From Holophagaceae bacterium (lineage in GTDB: Bacteria > Acidobacteriota > Holophagae > Holophagales > Holophagaceae), in the NCBI GenBank assembly GCA_016710635.1, contig JADJVL010000006.1:124001-188000 (forward strand): DNA of 64,000 nucleotides. The letters run 5' to 3'. This document shows, piece after piece, positions 34,347-45,230 of this stretch. Position 1 is the first letter of the stretch; every line of letters begins with the position of its first letter. The position numbers were made by a program, and so were the translations under genes. The notes beneath the pieces were generated by a model. It was given only the letters and a program-made list of their open reading frames with translations, searched no databases and had not been told where the DNA came from.

Positions 34347-37300
34347 ATGACGACCGATGGCTTCCAGGGAACCGACCGACACCTGATCCGGCGCAGCATC
34401 GGGTCGGGATCCTTCGGCATGGTCTTCGAAGCCTTCGACCACGACCGCCAGGCGGTGGTGGCCCTGAAGATGCTCACCCACATGGGCCCCGAGGCGCTAC
34501 TCCAGTTCAAGCGGGAGTTCCGCACCCTGGCGGACCTCAGCCACCCGAACCTGGTGGGCCTTTTCGAGCTCTTCGCCGAGGAGAACCGGGCCTACTTCAC
34601 CATGGAGCTGGTGGACGGCACGCCCTTCTCCGCCTGGGTGCGGGAGGAAGCGAAGGCGCCCAAGGGGAGCAAGGCCTCCCGCCACCGGACCCTGGCGGAA
34701 GGGATGCCCGGCCGCCTGCTCAACATCCAGTCGAGCCAGGACCAGTCCATGCTTCAGGCGGAAGACATGGCCACCTGGCTCTCGGATTCGGACCGCACCC
34801 TCAATGTGCCCATCACCGGACCCGGCCGGCCCGTCCGCGACCCCGAACGCCTGCGGACCACCGCGACCCAGCTCGTGGATGGGGTCATCGCCCTCCACGG
34901 CGCCGGCAAGCTGCACCGGGACCTGAAGTCCAACAACGTGCTGATCACCCCGGAGGGCCGGGTCGTCATCCTGGACTTCGGCCTCGTGCTGGACCTGGCG
35001 CCCCAGGACATGTGGGCCCTCGGACTGCCCCCCAAGCTGGTGGGCACGCCCTCCCACATGGCCCCGGAGCAGGGCGCCACCGGTGTGGCGACGGAGGCCA
35101 GCGACTGGTACAGCGTGGGGGTCATGCTCTACGAGTCCCTCAGCGGCCGCCTGCCCTTCCAGGGCACGCCCATGGAGATCATCCAGGCCAAGAACGAGAT
35201 GGATCCGCCGGCCCTCCGGGAGCTCGCGCCAGGGGTCCCCGACGATCTCGCCGACCTGGCCATGGGCCTGCTGCGGCGCAACCCCGCCGCCCGTCCCCAG
35301 GCCTCGGAGATCCGCGTCCGCCTCGGCCAGGGCCTCCTGCCCGAGATCAGCACCCAGCCCGCGGCCCGCCGCGCCCTGGTGGGGCGCGAAGCCGAGATGG
35401 CGGGCCTGCTGGGCGCCTTCGAGGAGGTGGAGGCCGGGGAGGCCCGGACCGTGCTGCTCCACGGCAGCTCGGGCCTGGGCAAGACCTTCCTGGTGCGCCG
35501 CTTCCTCCGCACCCTGCAGCAGGACCATCCCCGGGCCGTGCTGCTCTTCGGGCGCTGCTACGAACAGGAGTCCGTGCCCTTCAAGGCCGTGGATGGCCTC
35601 ATCGACGCCCTCAGCCAGATCCTGCGCTTCCTGCCCACCCAGGAGGTCGAGGCGCTGCTGCCCCGGCACATCCACGCCCTCGCCAAGCTCTTCCCCGTGC
35701 TCCAGCAGGTGGGTGCGGTGGCCAAGGCGGGAGGCCGGGTGGCGGAGATCCGCGACCCGCAGGAACTGCGGCGCCGGGCCTTCGGCGCCCTCCGGGAGCT
35801 GCTGGCGCGGCTGGGGGAGTCCCGGCCCCTGGTGCTGGTGGTGGACGACCTCCACTGGGGCGACCTGGACAGCGCCGCCCTCCTGTCGGAGCTGCTGCGT
35901 CCCCCGGATCCGCCCCGGGTGCTCACCGTGCTCTGCTACCGCAGCGAAGAGGAGGAGAGCGCGCCGACCCTGGCGGCCCTCCTGCCGGAGTTGCGGGAGC
36001 AGGGCCTGGTCCTGACGGAGTTCAACCTCGCCCGGCTCTCCCAGGCCAGCGCCGAGGCCCTGGCCCGCAGCCTGGTGGACGATCCCGCCCGCGCCGAGGA
36101 GATCGTCCGGGAGGCCGGGGGCAACCCGCTCTTCATCGGCGAGCTGGCCCGGGCCGATGCGGCCCACGCCAGCAGCACGACGGCAGGGGCTTCGGACGTG
36201 GGGACGGTCTTCGACCGGGCCCTGCTCGCCCGGGTCGCCGCCCTGCCTGCGCGGAGCCGGGACGTCCTGCACCTCCTGGCGGTGGCGGGCTACCCGGTGG
36301 AATGGGAGACCCTGCGCCGGGCCGCGCGCATCGATCCCAGCGGCGCCGACCCCTTCGCCCCCCTGCGCACCGCCCGCCTCGCCCGCGTCCGCGGGGTGCC
36401 GGGACGGCGCATCCTCGAGGCCTACCACGACCGGGTACGGGAATCCGTGGCCGCCAGCCTCGGCGCCGAGGAGGCGAAGACCTGCCACCTCAGCCTGGCG
36501 GCGGCCATCGAGTCCTCCAGCCGTCCCGACACCCAGGCCCTGGCCTTCCACTACGGCGAAGCGGGCCTGAAGGACCGCGCGGCCCACTACGCCGCCAAGG
36601 CCGGCGCCGAGGCCGAGGCCGCCCTGGCCTTCGAGCGCGCCGCGGCCTTCTACGAACGCTCCATCGTCCTGCGGGAGCCCGCGGACCCGGAGATCCCCGC
36701 CCTGCGCCTCGCCATGGCGGAGGCCCTCAGCCACGCAGGCCAGAGCCCCAAGGCCGCGGAAGCCTTCCTGGAGGCCGGTCGGAGCGCCGCTGGCACCGCC
36801 TCCCGGGAGCTGCGCCGCCGCGCCGCGGAGGAGCTGTTCAAGAGCGGTCACCTGGAAGCCGCGCTGGCCATTTCCAAGGACCTCCTGGCCTGGGCCGGGG
36901 CCCGCATCCCCAAGGGCAACGCCGCCGCCCTGCTCTCCCTGCTCTGGTCGAGGTTCCGTCTGAAGCGCCGCGGCTTCGCCTTCAGCCATCGCGCCGCCGG
37001 CGACCTCCAGGAGGAGGTGCGCGAGCGCCTGGACATCCTCTGGACCGTGGCCCACGGCCTGGGCCCCTACGACGTGTTCCGCGCGACCGACCTGCAGGCC
37101 CGCCAGTTCCGCCTGGCCCTCGATGCCGGCGATCCCCACCGGGTCATGCGGGGCCTCGCCCACGAAACCGTCCTGCAGGCGGCCGAAGGCGTGAAGGCCC
37201 GCCGGGAGGTCCAGCGCCTCCTCGCCCTCACCACGTCCCTCGCGGAGCGCATCGGCAGTCCCGACGCCATGGCCCGGGCCCACATCGCCGCGGGCCTGGT

Positions 37301-38150
37301 GGCGCTGCAGCAGGGCCGCTGGGCCGGCTGCCTCGACCACATGGAGAAGGGCGAATCCATGCTGGTGACCGGCGCCTCCTACGAGTTCCACGTGGCCCAG
37401 TACTACGGCCTGCGGGCCCGCAGCATCATGGGCGGCTTCCATGACGTCGCGCGCCGCTTCCACGAACTGATCCAGGTGGCCCGGCACCAGGGCGACCGCC
37501 TCATGGAGGCCAACCTCCAGATCGTGCTGGGCTCCCTCCTGCGGCTGCGGGAAGGCGAGCCGGGGGAGGCCCTGGCGGAGCTGGACGAGGCCATCGCCCT
37601 GCTGCCCGCCGACGGCTTCTTCATCCCCCACGTCGACCACCTCATCCAGCGAGGCAACGTCCTCCTCTACCAGGCCCGCGCGAAGGACTGCCAGGCCCTG
37701 CTCACGGCGCGCCGCCGCGGCCTGAAGCGTTCCTTCCTCCTGAATGTCCAGGGCATCCGGATCTCCGTCTCGGACCTCGAGGCGCGGTGCGACCTCGCCC
37801 TCCTCGCCGGCGGGGACCGGGCCGCCGCCGGCCGCGCGAAGTCCGCCATCAAGTCGCTCCAAGGGGAAGGCAGCGACTACGCCACCGCCTTCGCGATGAA
37901 GAACCAGGGCCTTCTCCTCTGGATGGAGGGCCGGAGGGAGGAAGCCCTGGCGGTGCTCCTGGAAGCCGTCACGGCCCTCGACGCCCTCCAGATGGGCCTC
38001 CATGCCGCCGCCGTGCGCCGCGTGCGCGGGCGCCTCATGGGCGGCCCCATCGGCGCCGACCTCGTGGCCCAGGCCGAAGGGTGGATGCAGGACGAAGGGA
38101 TCGCCGACCTGGACGCCATGACGGGGATGGTGGCGCCGGTGCAGGCCTAG
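34347..38150 (+). CDS. Ser/Thr protein kinase fused to an AAA ATPase and TPR-like repeats
   Basis: A 1267-residue multidomain protein from ATG 34347. The N-terminal Hanks kinase (about 12-330) has the Gly loop GSGSFGMVFEAF, Lys in VVALKML, catalytic LHRDLKSNN with Asp near 192, DFGLV and the GTPSHMAPEQ activation end. An insertion of about 60 residues separates the two lobes. A STAND-type ATPase follows: P-loop GSSGLGKTF near residue 372 and Walker B LVLVVDDLHWGD. From about residue 700 the protein is helical and TPR-like. It resembles PknK or the kinases of Myxobacteria, but no LuxR-type DNA-binding end is seen. No membrane segment is present. Confidence 0.87.
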   Translation: MTTDGFQGTDRHLIRRSIGSGSFGMVFEAFDHDRQAVVALKMLTHMGPEALLQFKREFRTLADLSHPNLVGLFELFAEENRAYFTMELVDGTPFSAWVREEAKAPKGSKASRHRTLAEGMPGRLLNIQSSQDQSMLQAEDMATWLSDSDRTLNVPITGPGRPVRDPERLRTTATQLVDGVIALHGAGKLHRDLKSNNVLITPEGRVVILDFGLVLDLAPQDMWALGLPPKLVGTPSHMAPEQGATGVATEASDWYSVGVMLYESLSGRLPFQGTPMEIIQAKNEMDPPALRELAPGVPDDLADLAMGLLRRNPAARPQASEIRVRLGQGLLPEISTQPAARRALVGREAEMAGLLGAFEEVEAGEARTVLLHGSSGLGKTFLVRRFLRTLQQDHPRAVLLFGRCYEQESVPFKAVDGLIDALSQILRFLPTQEVEALLPRHIHALAKLFPVLQQVGAVAKAGGRVAEIRDPQELRRRAFGALRELLARLGESRPLVLVVDDLHWGDLDSAALLSELLRPPDPPRVLTVLCYRSEEEESAPTLAALLPELREQGLVLTEFNLARLSQASAEALARSLVDDPARAEEIVREAGGNPLFIGELARADAAHASSTTAGASDVGTVFDRALLARVAALPARSRDVLHLLAVAGYPVEWETLRRAARIDPSGADPFAPLRTARLARVRGVPGRRILEAYHDRVRESVAASLGAEEAKTCHLSLAAAIESSSRPDTQALAFHYGEAGLKDRAAHYAAKAGAEAEAALAFERAAAFYERSIVLREPADPEIPALRLAMAEALSHAGQSPKAAEAFLEAGRSAAGTASRELRRRAAEELFKSGHLEAALAISKDLLAWAGARIPKGNAAALLSLLWSRFRLKRRGFAFSHRAAGDLQEEVRERLDILWTVAHGLGPYDVFRATDLQARQFRLALDAGDPHRVMRGLAHETVLQAAEGVKARREVQRLLALTTSLAERIGSPDAMARAHIAAGLVALQQGRWAGCLDHMEKGESMLVTGASYEFHVAQYYGLRARSIMGGFHDVARRFHELIQVARHQGDRLMEANLQIVLGSLLRLREGEPGEALAELDEAIALLPADGFFIPHVDHLIQRGNVLLYQARAKDCQALLTARRRGLKRSFLLNVQGIRISVSDLEARCDLALLAGGDRAAAGRAKSAIKSLQGEGSDYATAFAMKNQGLLLWMEGRREEALAVLLEAVTALDALQMGLHAAAVRRVRGRLMGGPIGADLVAQAEGWMQDEGIADLDAMTGMVAPVQA

Positions 38151-38171
38151 GACCGGGTCTCCCGCCGCTGC

Positions 38172-41147
38172 CTAGAACGCGTACCGCACGCCGAACTGCC
38201 ACTGGCGCCGGTCGCCGTAGCGGGTCGGGGTGCCGTAGGGCGGCTGGACGGAGCCGAGGTTGTTCTGCACCTCCAGCACGTTGCCCGAGTTGAAGAGGTT
38301 GAAGACCTCCACGGTGGCTTCGAGCCGGGCGGCGCCGAGGCGGAAGGCGCGGCCGAGGCGAAGGTCCACTTCGCTCTGGGAGGGCAGCGTCTCCGAGGTG
38401 CGGCCCACGCCCTCCGGGCGGTCCGAGGTGCCGTCGCCGTCGTAGTTCCGGTCGTAGCCCGCGAGCCGCGTATAGGGGCGGCCCGAAGCCCAGCGGGCGA
38501 TCCAGCCCAGGGTCCAGTTCCGGCTCCAGGGATTCGCGCGCTCGCCGCTGCTCCAGACGCCGCTGGCGAGGAACCGGTGCCGCTGGTCCTGGACCCCGGG
38601 GCCCCACTCGGAAGCCGGATCAAAGGTGTTCTGGGGCGTGAAGTCCGACGTCCAGTCGATGAAGTTGTCCCGGGTGCGGCTGTGGGTGTAGCTGGCCTTC
38701 ACCAGGAGGGCCGGGTCCGCCTTCCAGGTCCAGGCCACGCTCTGGCTTTCGTGGCGGGCCTCGCCGGTGCCGTCGGCGCGGTTGAGGGTGCTGTAGCGCA
38801 GGTCCGGGCGGCGCTGGATGGGGGCGGCGCTCACCGCGGGGTTCACGTAGATCACGTAGGCGTTCACGTCCCGGACGTTCAGGAGGCCCCGGCTCCGGGA
38901 GCGGATGAGATCCACCACCACTTGATGGTGGGGTGACGGGTTCCACTCGGCGCCCAGGCTGGCCATGTCCATGCGGGGCATGGCCGCCTCCCCCGGCAGG
39001 ACGAAAGTCGTGGGCCCCGCGGGAAGGGCGGTGTAGCGGTGGTTCGCCGCGGCGCCGTCCGCGTTGGCCCAGGTGATGAGGGGCCCCTGCAGAGCGGGGT
39101 CGATGAAGGTGCGGATGACCGTCTGCACGTCCCGCCCGTTGAAGAGCCGGATCCCGTAGAGCAGCCCCAGGTTGGTGGGCCCGCTGTAGCGGCCCCAGCC
39201 GCCATAGATTCGCCACGGGCCGCCGGGGGTCCAGGTGGCGTGGAGGCGCGGGGAGACGCGGCTGGAGCTCCAGTCCCGGCTGATGCGGAAGCCTCCCGGG
39301 TAGTCGTTCCCACCCACGGGGGCGCCCGCCGGCAGTTGGACGGGGCCGAGTCCGGGCACGGAGGTGGCAGGGGGGTTCTGGATGGCCTGGTAGTCCGCGG
39401 TGTCCGGGAAGGGCGGAAGGACCTCCCGTTCGTAGCGGAGACCCGCCCGGATCAGCAGGGAGGGCGTGGCCTGCCATTCGTCCTGGAGGAAGGCCGCCTC
39501 GCTGCGGCTGGTGAAGGCCGCCCGGTCATTGCCATAGCTCTGGATGAAGGCCGCCGGAAATCCGGTGCCCCCGAAGGGATTGGGGGCCTGGAAGGCGTCG
39601 AGGCTGGTGGGGATGTAGAGGGGCACGCCGAAGGGCCGCAGGTCCAGGGCCTGGAACCGGTAGATCCCCGCGAAGTTCTGGGGCACGGTGGCCTCGTTGG
39701 CGGCGCGGAGCAGGTCCACCCCGGCCTTCACCGTGTGGGCCCCGAAGAGGCCCGTGAGCGTGTCGGTGAAGTGGGTGTAGGTGACCGCCGACGACTGCCC
39801 CGTGAGACGCTGGGTGCCGAAGCTCGCGGCCCCCTGGATCTCCACGAAGACGGAAGCCGCAGTGTCCAGGCTGTCCATGGAGCTGTTGCGGCGGCCCCAC
39901 AGGAGCCGGGCCTCGTTCACGAAGCGCCCGTTGGGAACCCACTGGTGCGAGGCGGTGAAGGTCCGGTCCGCGGTGCGCCGCCGGCCTCCGGCGGACTTGG
40001 CCACCAGGCCGCCCCAGCGCAGCGCGTTGCCATCCTCCTCGCCGCTGTAGAGGAAGCGGAAGGTGAAGCGGCTTTCGGCGCTCTGCACCCAGTCCAGGCG
40101 GAGCAGCACATTGAAGTTCCGCTCCTCGAAGGGGAGCTTGCCGGTCTCCAGGGCGAAGCCCGCGGCGCGGACGGCGGAGGCCACCGCAGGGGTGATGGTC
40201 ACCTCGTTCTCGTCGGTCTTCCGCAGGCGCTCGAAGGCGGCGAAGTAGAAGAGCCGGTCCTTGAGCACCGCCCCGCCCGCCGTCGCGCCGTACTGATGCA
40301 GGTCCAGGCCTTTCCGGTCCGAGGCCAGGCTGCCGGGACGCAGGAAGTAGAAGGCCGAGCCCGCGAAGTCGTTGCCACCGGACTTCGTCACCGTGTTCAC
40401 AATGCCGCCGAGGGCACGGCCGTACTCCACGCCGTAGGCCCCGGTGACCACCTGGAACTCCTGCACCGCCTCCTGGCTGAGGCCCGAGCGGATGGCGCCG
40501 CCGCCGAGATCGTTGTTGTCCAGGCCGTCCAGCAGGAAGTTGTTCTGGCGGGCCGGCATGCCGTTGACGCTGAGGCGCGAGCTGGGGCTGCCGTCGTTCA
40601 CCGGCGCGCTGCTCACCGCCACCGCCGGGGTGGTGAGGGCGAAGTCGGAAAAGCTCCTGCGACTGATGGGCAGGCTTGCGATGAGGTCCGGCCCGATCAC
40701 CGTGGCGACCATGGTGCGGGCGGGGTCCGTGAGTTCGCCTTCGGCGACGACTTCCACCCGGGCCCCGGCTTCCCGGACCATCCGCACGTCCAGGCGCGAG
40801 GCGGTGCCGACGGTGAGCTCCAGATCCGCGACGCGCCACGCCGCCAGCCCTTCGGCCTGGACGTCCAGACGGTAGCGGCCGGGGGGCAGGAGCCGGAGCG
40901 CGAAGGCGCCGTCGGCGCCGGTGCGGACCGCGCGGACCTCGCCGGTCCCTTCCCGCAGCAGGCGGAGCTGGGCGCCGGAAACCGCCAGGCCACCGGAACT
41001 CACCGTCCCCCGCAGGTCGGACGAGGTCGGTCCCGTGCTCTGGGCGGCGAGGGCGAGGGCCAGGGGCGCCAGCAGGAGGGCCCTGCGGCGGGTGCAGCGC
41101 GGAAACACGGTCACGGGTGCCTCGAATGGGTGGAATCCTTGTACCAC
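38172..41147 (-). CDS. Oar-like TonB-dependent outer-membrane receptor
   Basis: A 991-residue outer-membrane protein. A signal peptide (RRRALLLAPLALALAAQ) is followed by a carboxypeptidase-regulatory-like beta-sandwich (about 45-125; LRGTVSSGGLAVSGAQLRLL), a plug domain with NNFLLDGLDNND and GIVNTVTKSGGN, and a barrel ending in FGVRYAF, the aromatic end used for outer-membrane assembly. This form is common in Acidobacteria. It starts 18 bp after udk in the same direction, so it may be the last gene of the pyrimidine operon; a role in nucleobase uptake is inferred only from this. The start may instead be GTG 41114. Confidence 0.87.
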   Translation of the reverse strand: MVQGFHPFEAPVTVFPRCTRRRALLLAPLALALAAQSTGPTSSDLRGTVSSGGLAVSGAQLRLLREGTGEVRAVRTGADGAFALRLLPPGRYRLDVQAEGLAAWRVADLELTVGTASRLDVRMVREAGARVEVVAEGELTDPARTMVATVIGPDLIASLPISRRSFSDFALTTPAVAVSSAPVNDGSPSSRLSVNGMPARQNNFLLDGLDNNDLGGGAIRSGLSQEAVQEFQVVTGAYGVEYGRALGGIVNTVTKSGGNDFAGSAFYFLRPGSLASDRKGLDLHQYGATAGGAVLKDRLFYFAAFERLRKTDENEVTITPAVASAVRAAGFALETGKLPFEERNFNVLLRLDWVQSAESRFTFRFLYSGEEDGNALRWGGLVAKSAGGRRRTADRTFTASHQWVPNGRFVNEARLLWGRRNSSMDSLDTAASVFVEIQGAASFGTQRLTGQSSAVTYTHFTDTLTGLFGAHTVKAGVDLLRAANEATVPQNFAGIYRFQALDLRPFGVPLYIPTSLDAFQAPNPFGGTGFPAAFIQSYGNDRAAFTSRSEAAFLQDEWQATPSLLIRAGLRYEREVLPPFPDTADYQAIQNPPATSVPGLGPVQLPAGAPVGGNDYPGGFRISRDWSSSRVSPRLHATWTPGGPWRIYGGWGRYSGPTNLGLLYGIRLFNGRDVQTVIRTFIDPALQGPLITWANADGAAANHRYTALPAGPTTFVLPGEAAMPRMDMASLGAEWNPSPHHQVVVDLIRSRSRGLLNVRDVNAYVIYVNPAVSAAPIQRRPDLRYSTLNRADGTGEARHESQSVAWTWKADPALLVKASYTHSRTRDNFIDWTSDFTPQNTFDPASEWGPGVQDQRHRFLASGVWSSGERANPWSRNWTLGWIARWASGRPYTRLAGYDRNYDGDGTSDRPEGVGRTSETLPSQSEVDLRLGRAFRLGAARLEATVEVFNLFNSGNVLEVQNNLGSVQPPYGTPTRYGDRRQWQFGVRYAF

Positions 41148-41165
41148 ACCCCCGGCAGGGACGGT

Positions 41166-41777
41166 TCAGAGCCCCGCCCGCCGCTTCACCGAGTCCAGAG
41201 CGTGGCGCAGCCCCTCGTCGTCGCCGGCGATCCAGGTGGCGTGGGCCTTGGCCGGCTCCACGAAGCGCTCGTGCATGGGCTGGACCTGGCGCTCCCACTG
41301 GACTTTCACGCCTTCTGCCGTGCGGCCCCGCTCGGCGATGTCCCGGCGCATGCGGCGCTCGAAGCGCACGGGCTCGGGGATGTCGATGAAGACCGCCGCG
41401 TCGAGCTGGGCCCGGACGTCGGGCTGGCCCAGGAAGAGGATGCCGTCCACGAGCACCACGGGCTTCGGCTCCAGGCGCAGGGTCTCCTTCCGGCTGCGGG
41501 TATGGGTGGCGAACTCGTAGATCGGCACCTCCACCGTGAGCCCCGAGCGCAGCTGCTCCAGGTGCCGGGCGAGGAGGCTGAACTCCAGGGAGTCCGGATG
41601 GTCGAAGTTCACGGCGCCGCCGTCCTCCACGAACATGGCGCTCTGGTCGATGTAGTAGTTGTCCTGGCTCAGCACGGCGCAGCGCTCCGGGCCCAGGTGC
41701 TCCACGACGCGCCGGGCGAAGGTGGTCTTGCCCGAGCCGCTGCCGCCGGCGACGCCGATGATGGTGATGTTGAACAT
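41166..41777 (-). CDS. udk: Uridine kinase
   Basis: Udk phosphorylates uridine and cytidine with a nucleoside triphosphate. The 203-residue P-loop protein has GVAGGSGSGKTTFARR (about residues 8-23), SQDNYYIDQS, NFDHPDSLEFSLL, PIYEFATHTR and the EGV/DGILFL strand, all standard for Udk. It sits after upp with a 15-bp gap. In this setting it would feed uridine as UMP into the catabolic enzymes encoded upstream; it is also an ordinary salvage enzyme. Confidence 0.95.
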   Translation of the reverse strand: MFNITIIGVAGGSGSGKTTFARRVVEHLGPERCAVLSQDNYYIDQSAMFVEDGGAVNFDHPDSLEFSLLARHLEQLRSGLTVEVPIYEFATHTRSRKETLRLEPKPVVLVDGILFLGQPDVRAQLDAAVFIDIPEPVRFERRMRRDIAERGRTAEGVKVQWERQVQPMHERFVEPAKAHATWIAGDDEGLRHALDSVKRRAGL

Positions 41778-41792
41778 GCGCGCCTCCCGCCC

Positions 41793-42431
41793 CTACACCG
41801 TGTTGTACAGCCGGTCCCCGGCGTCGCCCAGGCCCGGCAGCAGGTAGCCCTTCTCGTTCAGCTGGCGCTCGATGGACAGGCAGTAGACCTCCACATCGGG
41901 ATGGGCCGCCTTCACCAGGGCCAGCCCTTCCGGGGAGGCCAGCAGACACACGAAGCGGATGGGGCCCACGCCGTACTGCTTGAGGCGCGCGATGGCCGCC
42001 TCCGCGGTGGCGCCGGTGGCCAGCAGGGGATCCAGGAGGATCACCGCCCGGCCCTGGGGCTCCGCGGGCAGGCGGAAGAAGTACTCCACCGTGCTGTGGA
42101 TGAACTTGTCCCGATAGATGCCGATATGGCCCACGCCGGCGTTGGGGATGGCCTGCAGCACGCCCTCCAGCATCCCGTTGCCCGCCCGCATGATGGAGAC
42201 CACCACCATGCGCTGGGCGAGGAAGGGCGCGTCCATGGCTTCGAAGGGCGTCTCGATGGGTTCGAGTTTCAGCTCCTGGTCCCGGGTCACTTCGTAGGCG
42301 ATGAGCTTGCTCATCTCCGTCATGAGGCGTCGGAACTCCGTGGGGCGCGTCTCCTTCCGCCGCAGGTTCGACAGGTGGTGCTGCAGGATCGGGTGGGTGA
42401 TGAGGTGGACGCCAGGGGCGCTCGTTTGCAT
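41793..42431 (-). CDS. upp: Uracil phosphoribosyltransferase
   Basis: Upp converts uracil and PRPP to UMP. From ATG 42431, with a GGAG ribosome site 6 bp upstream, the protein has 212 residues. The PRPP loop is LLDPLLATGATAEAAI; the uracil region near the end has GLGDAGDRLYNTV. Longer starts (42443, 42473) would run into the DUF1688 gene upstream and are less likely. UMP, not free uracil, is thought to be the substrate of the URC pathway, so Upp is the expected first enzyme of this cluster. Confidence 0.94.
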   Translation of the reverse strand: MQTSAPGVHLITHPILQHHLSNLRRKETRPTEFRRLMTEMSKLIAYEVTRDQELKLEPIETPFEAMDAPFLAQRMVVVSIMRAGNGMLEGVLQAIPNAGVGHIGIYRDKFIHSTVEYFFRLPAEPQGRAVILLDPLLATGATAEAAIARLKQYGVGPIRFVCLLASPEGLALVKAAHPDVEVYCLSIERQLNEKGYLLPGLGDAGDRLYNTV

Positions 42432-42456
42432 GGGCTGCTCCATTCCAGGTTCGAAG

Positions 42457-43741
42457 TCAGAAGACGGTGCCATCGCTCTGGATGACGAGGGGTGGGCCGC
42501 CGTCCGGCCGCCGATCCGCCGCCAGCCGCCGCCCCGCCCACCAGGTGCCGCCTTCGAGGATCTTGGCGAGGGGGAATGCTTCCGCCGTGCGGCCCAGGCG
42601 CGCCCGCACGGGGTCCGCGAGCCGGTCCAGGAGGGCCACCGTGAGGGCGCGCCACTCGATGACCAGGTCCGAGCCCGGGGCGCGGGGGAGATGGGCTTGG
42701 TCCGCGTAGCGCAGTTCCAGCAGCCCCGAGTCCAGCAGCAATCCCCCGTTGCGGTACTCGGCGAGGCCCGTCAGGCCGTCCAGGTCCGTGAGGCGGAGGC
42801 CCGCCTCCAGCAGCGGTTCCAGCAGGGAGTAGGACAGCCACTGGGACAGCTTGTGGAAGGGCATCACCGTGTCCGCCGACGGCTGCGGGCCCCAGGGCGC
42901 GTAGTGCCAGGCATCCCCCAGGTTCACGACCCCCGACGGCGTGGCCATGGCGAGGCGGCTCGGCCAGATGGCGCCCAGGCCGCCCTGCAGGGCCCGCAGG
43001 ATCTGGGGGGCGCGCAGCGTGTGGTCCTCGCTCCCCGCCGCCAGGGCGAGGAAATGGTCCAGCAGGTTGCCCGGCCGGGGATCGCTGAGGCCGAAGCGCT
43101 GCGGGTCCCGGCCCAGGGCCTCCCCGAGGGAGCGGAGCAGCCGGAAGCGCCCTTCCAGGCCCACCAGCGGGTTGTCCCCGGAGACCTGGAAGCCCTCCCG
43201 GAGGGCATCGAGGCTCAGGGCCGCGAGACCCGCGGCGTCCACCCGCAGGGGCTCCTCGGGCCGCGAGGAGAAGCGGCCCGCCATGAACATGTTCCAGCTC
43301 GCCACCGCGAGGCCTTCGGACCGGGCGCTGTCCAGGCCGCTGTCCGCTTCGTGGTAGCGCCAGCCCATGCCCGCGCCCGCGTCCAGCAGCACGCTGACGA
43401 TGGCCAGGTCCAGCTTCGCCCGGCACCGGGCCGCCGGATCCAGGTCCGCGAGCCGCGCATCCAGGGCGCCGTTGCGGTCCCGGCCCCCGGCCTGGAAGTG
43501 GTTCCAGCGGGAGTGGTAGGGGATGTCCAGGGTCGGATGGTTGGCGAGGGTCACTTCGCAGACCAGGTCCGCCACCGCGTCCAGGCGGTCGAGGCGCACG
43601 GCGAAGGCGGTGCCGCCCTCCAGGGCGGCGTCCAGGATGCGTCCGGCCCGGGCCCGGATGGTGGCGGGGGCCAGCAGGCGCTCCAGGTCCTCGGCGCTGC
43701 CGGGAAAAGCGTCACTCGCCGGAGTGCTACTCGCCGAAGTC

Positions 43742-43749
<8 letters not shown>
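42457..43749 (-). CDS. DUF1688 protein, URC4-like uracil catabolism enzyme
   Basis: A 430-residue cytosolic protein of the DUF1688 family. Recognisable stretches are IPYHSRWNHFQAGG, DLAIVSVLLDAGAG, WRYHEAD, NMFMAGRFSS, PHAPWG-like HYAPWGPQ and MPFHKLSQWLSYSLLEP. In the yeast Lachancea kluyveri the homologue Urc4 is essential for uracil breakdown by the URC pathway; its reaction is not established. Here it overlaps the URC1-type gene by 8 nt and is followed by upp, the same association known from other bacteria. I regard the URC assignment as strong and the exact chemistry as open. Confidence 0.8.
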
Positions 43750-44992
<1,243 letters not shown>

Positions 44993-45101
44993 GGGGAGTC
45001 AGTCCTTGGGGATCGGGAATTGAATGGCAGGTGAGTTCGACCCAACCGTTGGGTTGCCCGGAATGGTCATGGGTCATGCTCCTGCCGCGCTTCGCTTGGC
45101 T

Positions 45102-45156
45102 GCACCCTTGCCGGGCAGGGATCGCACAGGGCGCGATCCCTGCCCGGCAAGGGTGC
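45102..45156. repeat. 24-bp perfect inverted repeat
   Basis: Arms 45102-45125 (beginning GCACCCTTGCCGGG) and 45133-45156 pair over 24 bp with a 7-base loop, ACAGGGC. A CTGTTTC tail follows. It lies between the dehydrogenase gene and the URC1-type gene on the minus strand. It could be an attenuator, an internal terminator or a small mobile repeat; the core recurs at 18891-18935. Confidence 0.8.
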
Positions 45157-45230
45157 CTGTTTCAAGGTCAAGGGCGTTGCGTCATGGTGGCGGCTCCTGG
45201 CGGGTCGGCGATTTCCGGGCATCGCCATGC

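Noticed and set aside
34497..38003. A 1168-codon open frame on the minus strand
   Set aside because: It is the antisense shadow of the kinase-ATPase gene; high GC keeps the opposite frame free of stops. The protein is low-complexity in Gly, Gln, Leu, Ala and Val and has no motif.
39039..42485. A 1148-codon plus-strand open frame
   Set aside because: Antisense to the TonB receptor, udk and upp, which have clear family motifs. The same holds for long frames opposite recC and recB.
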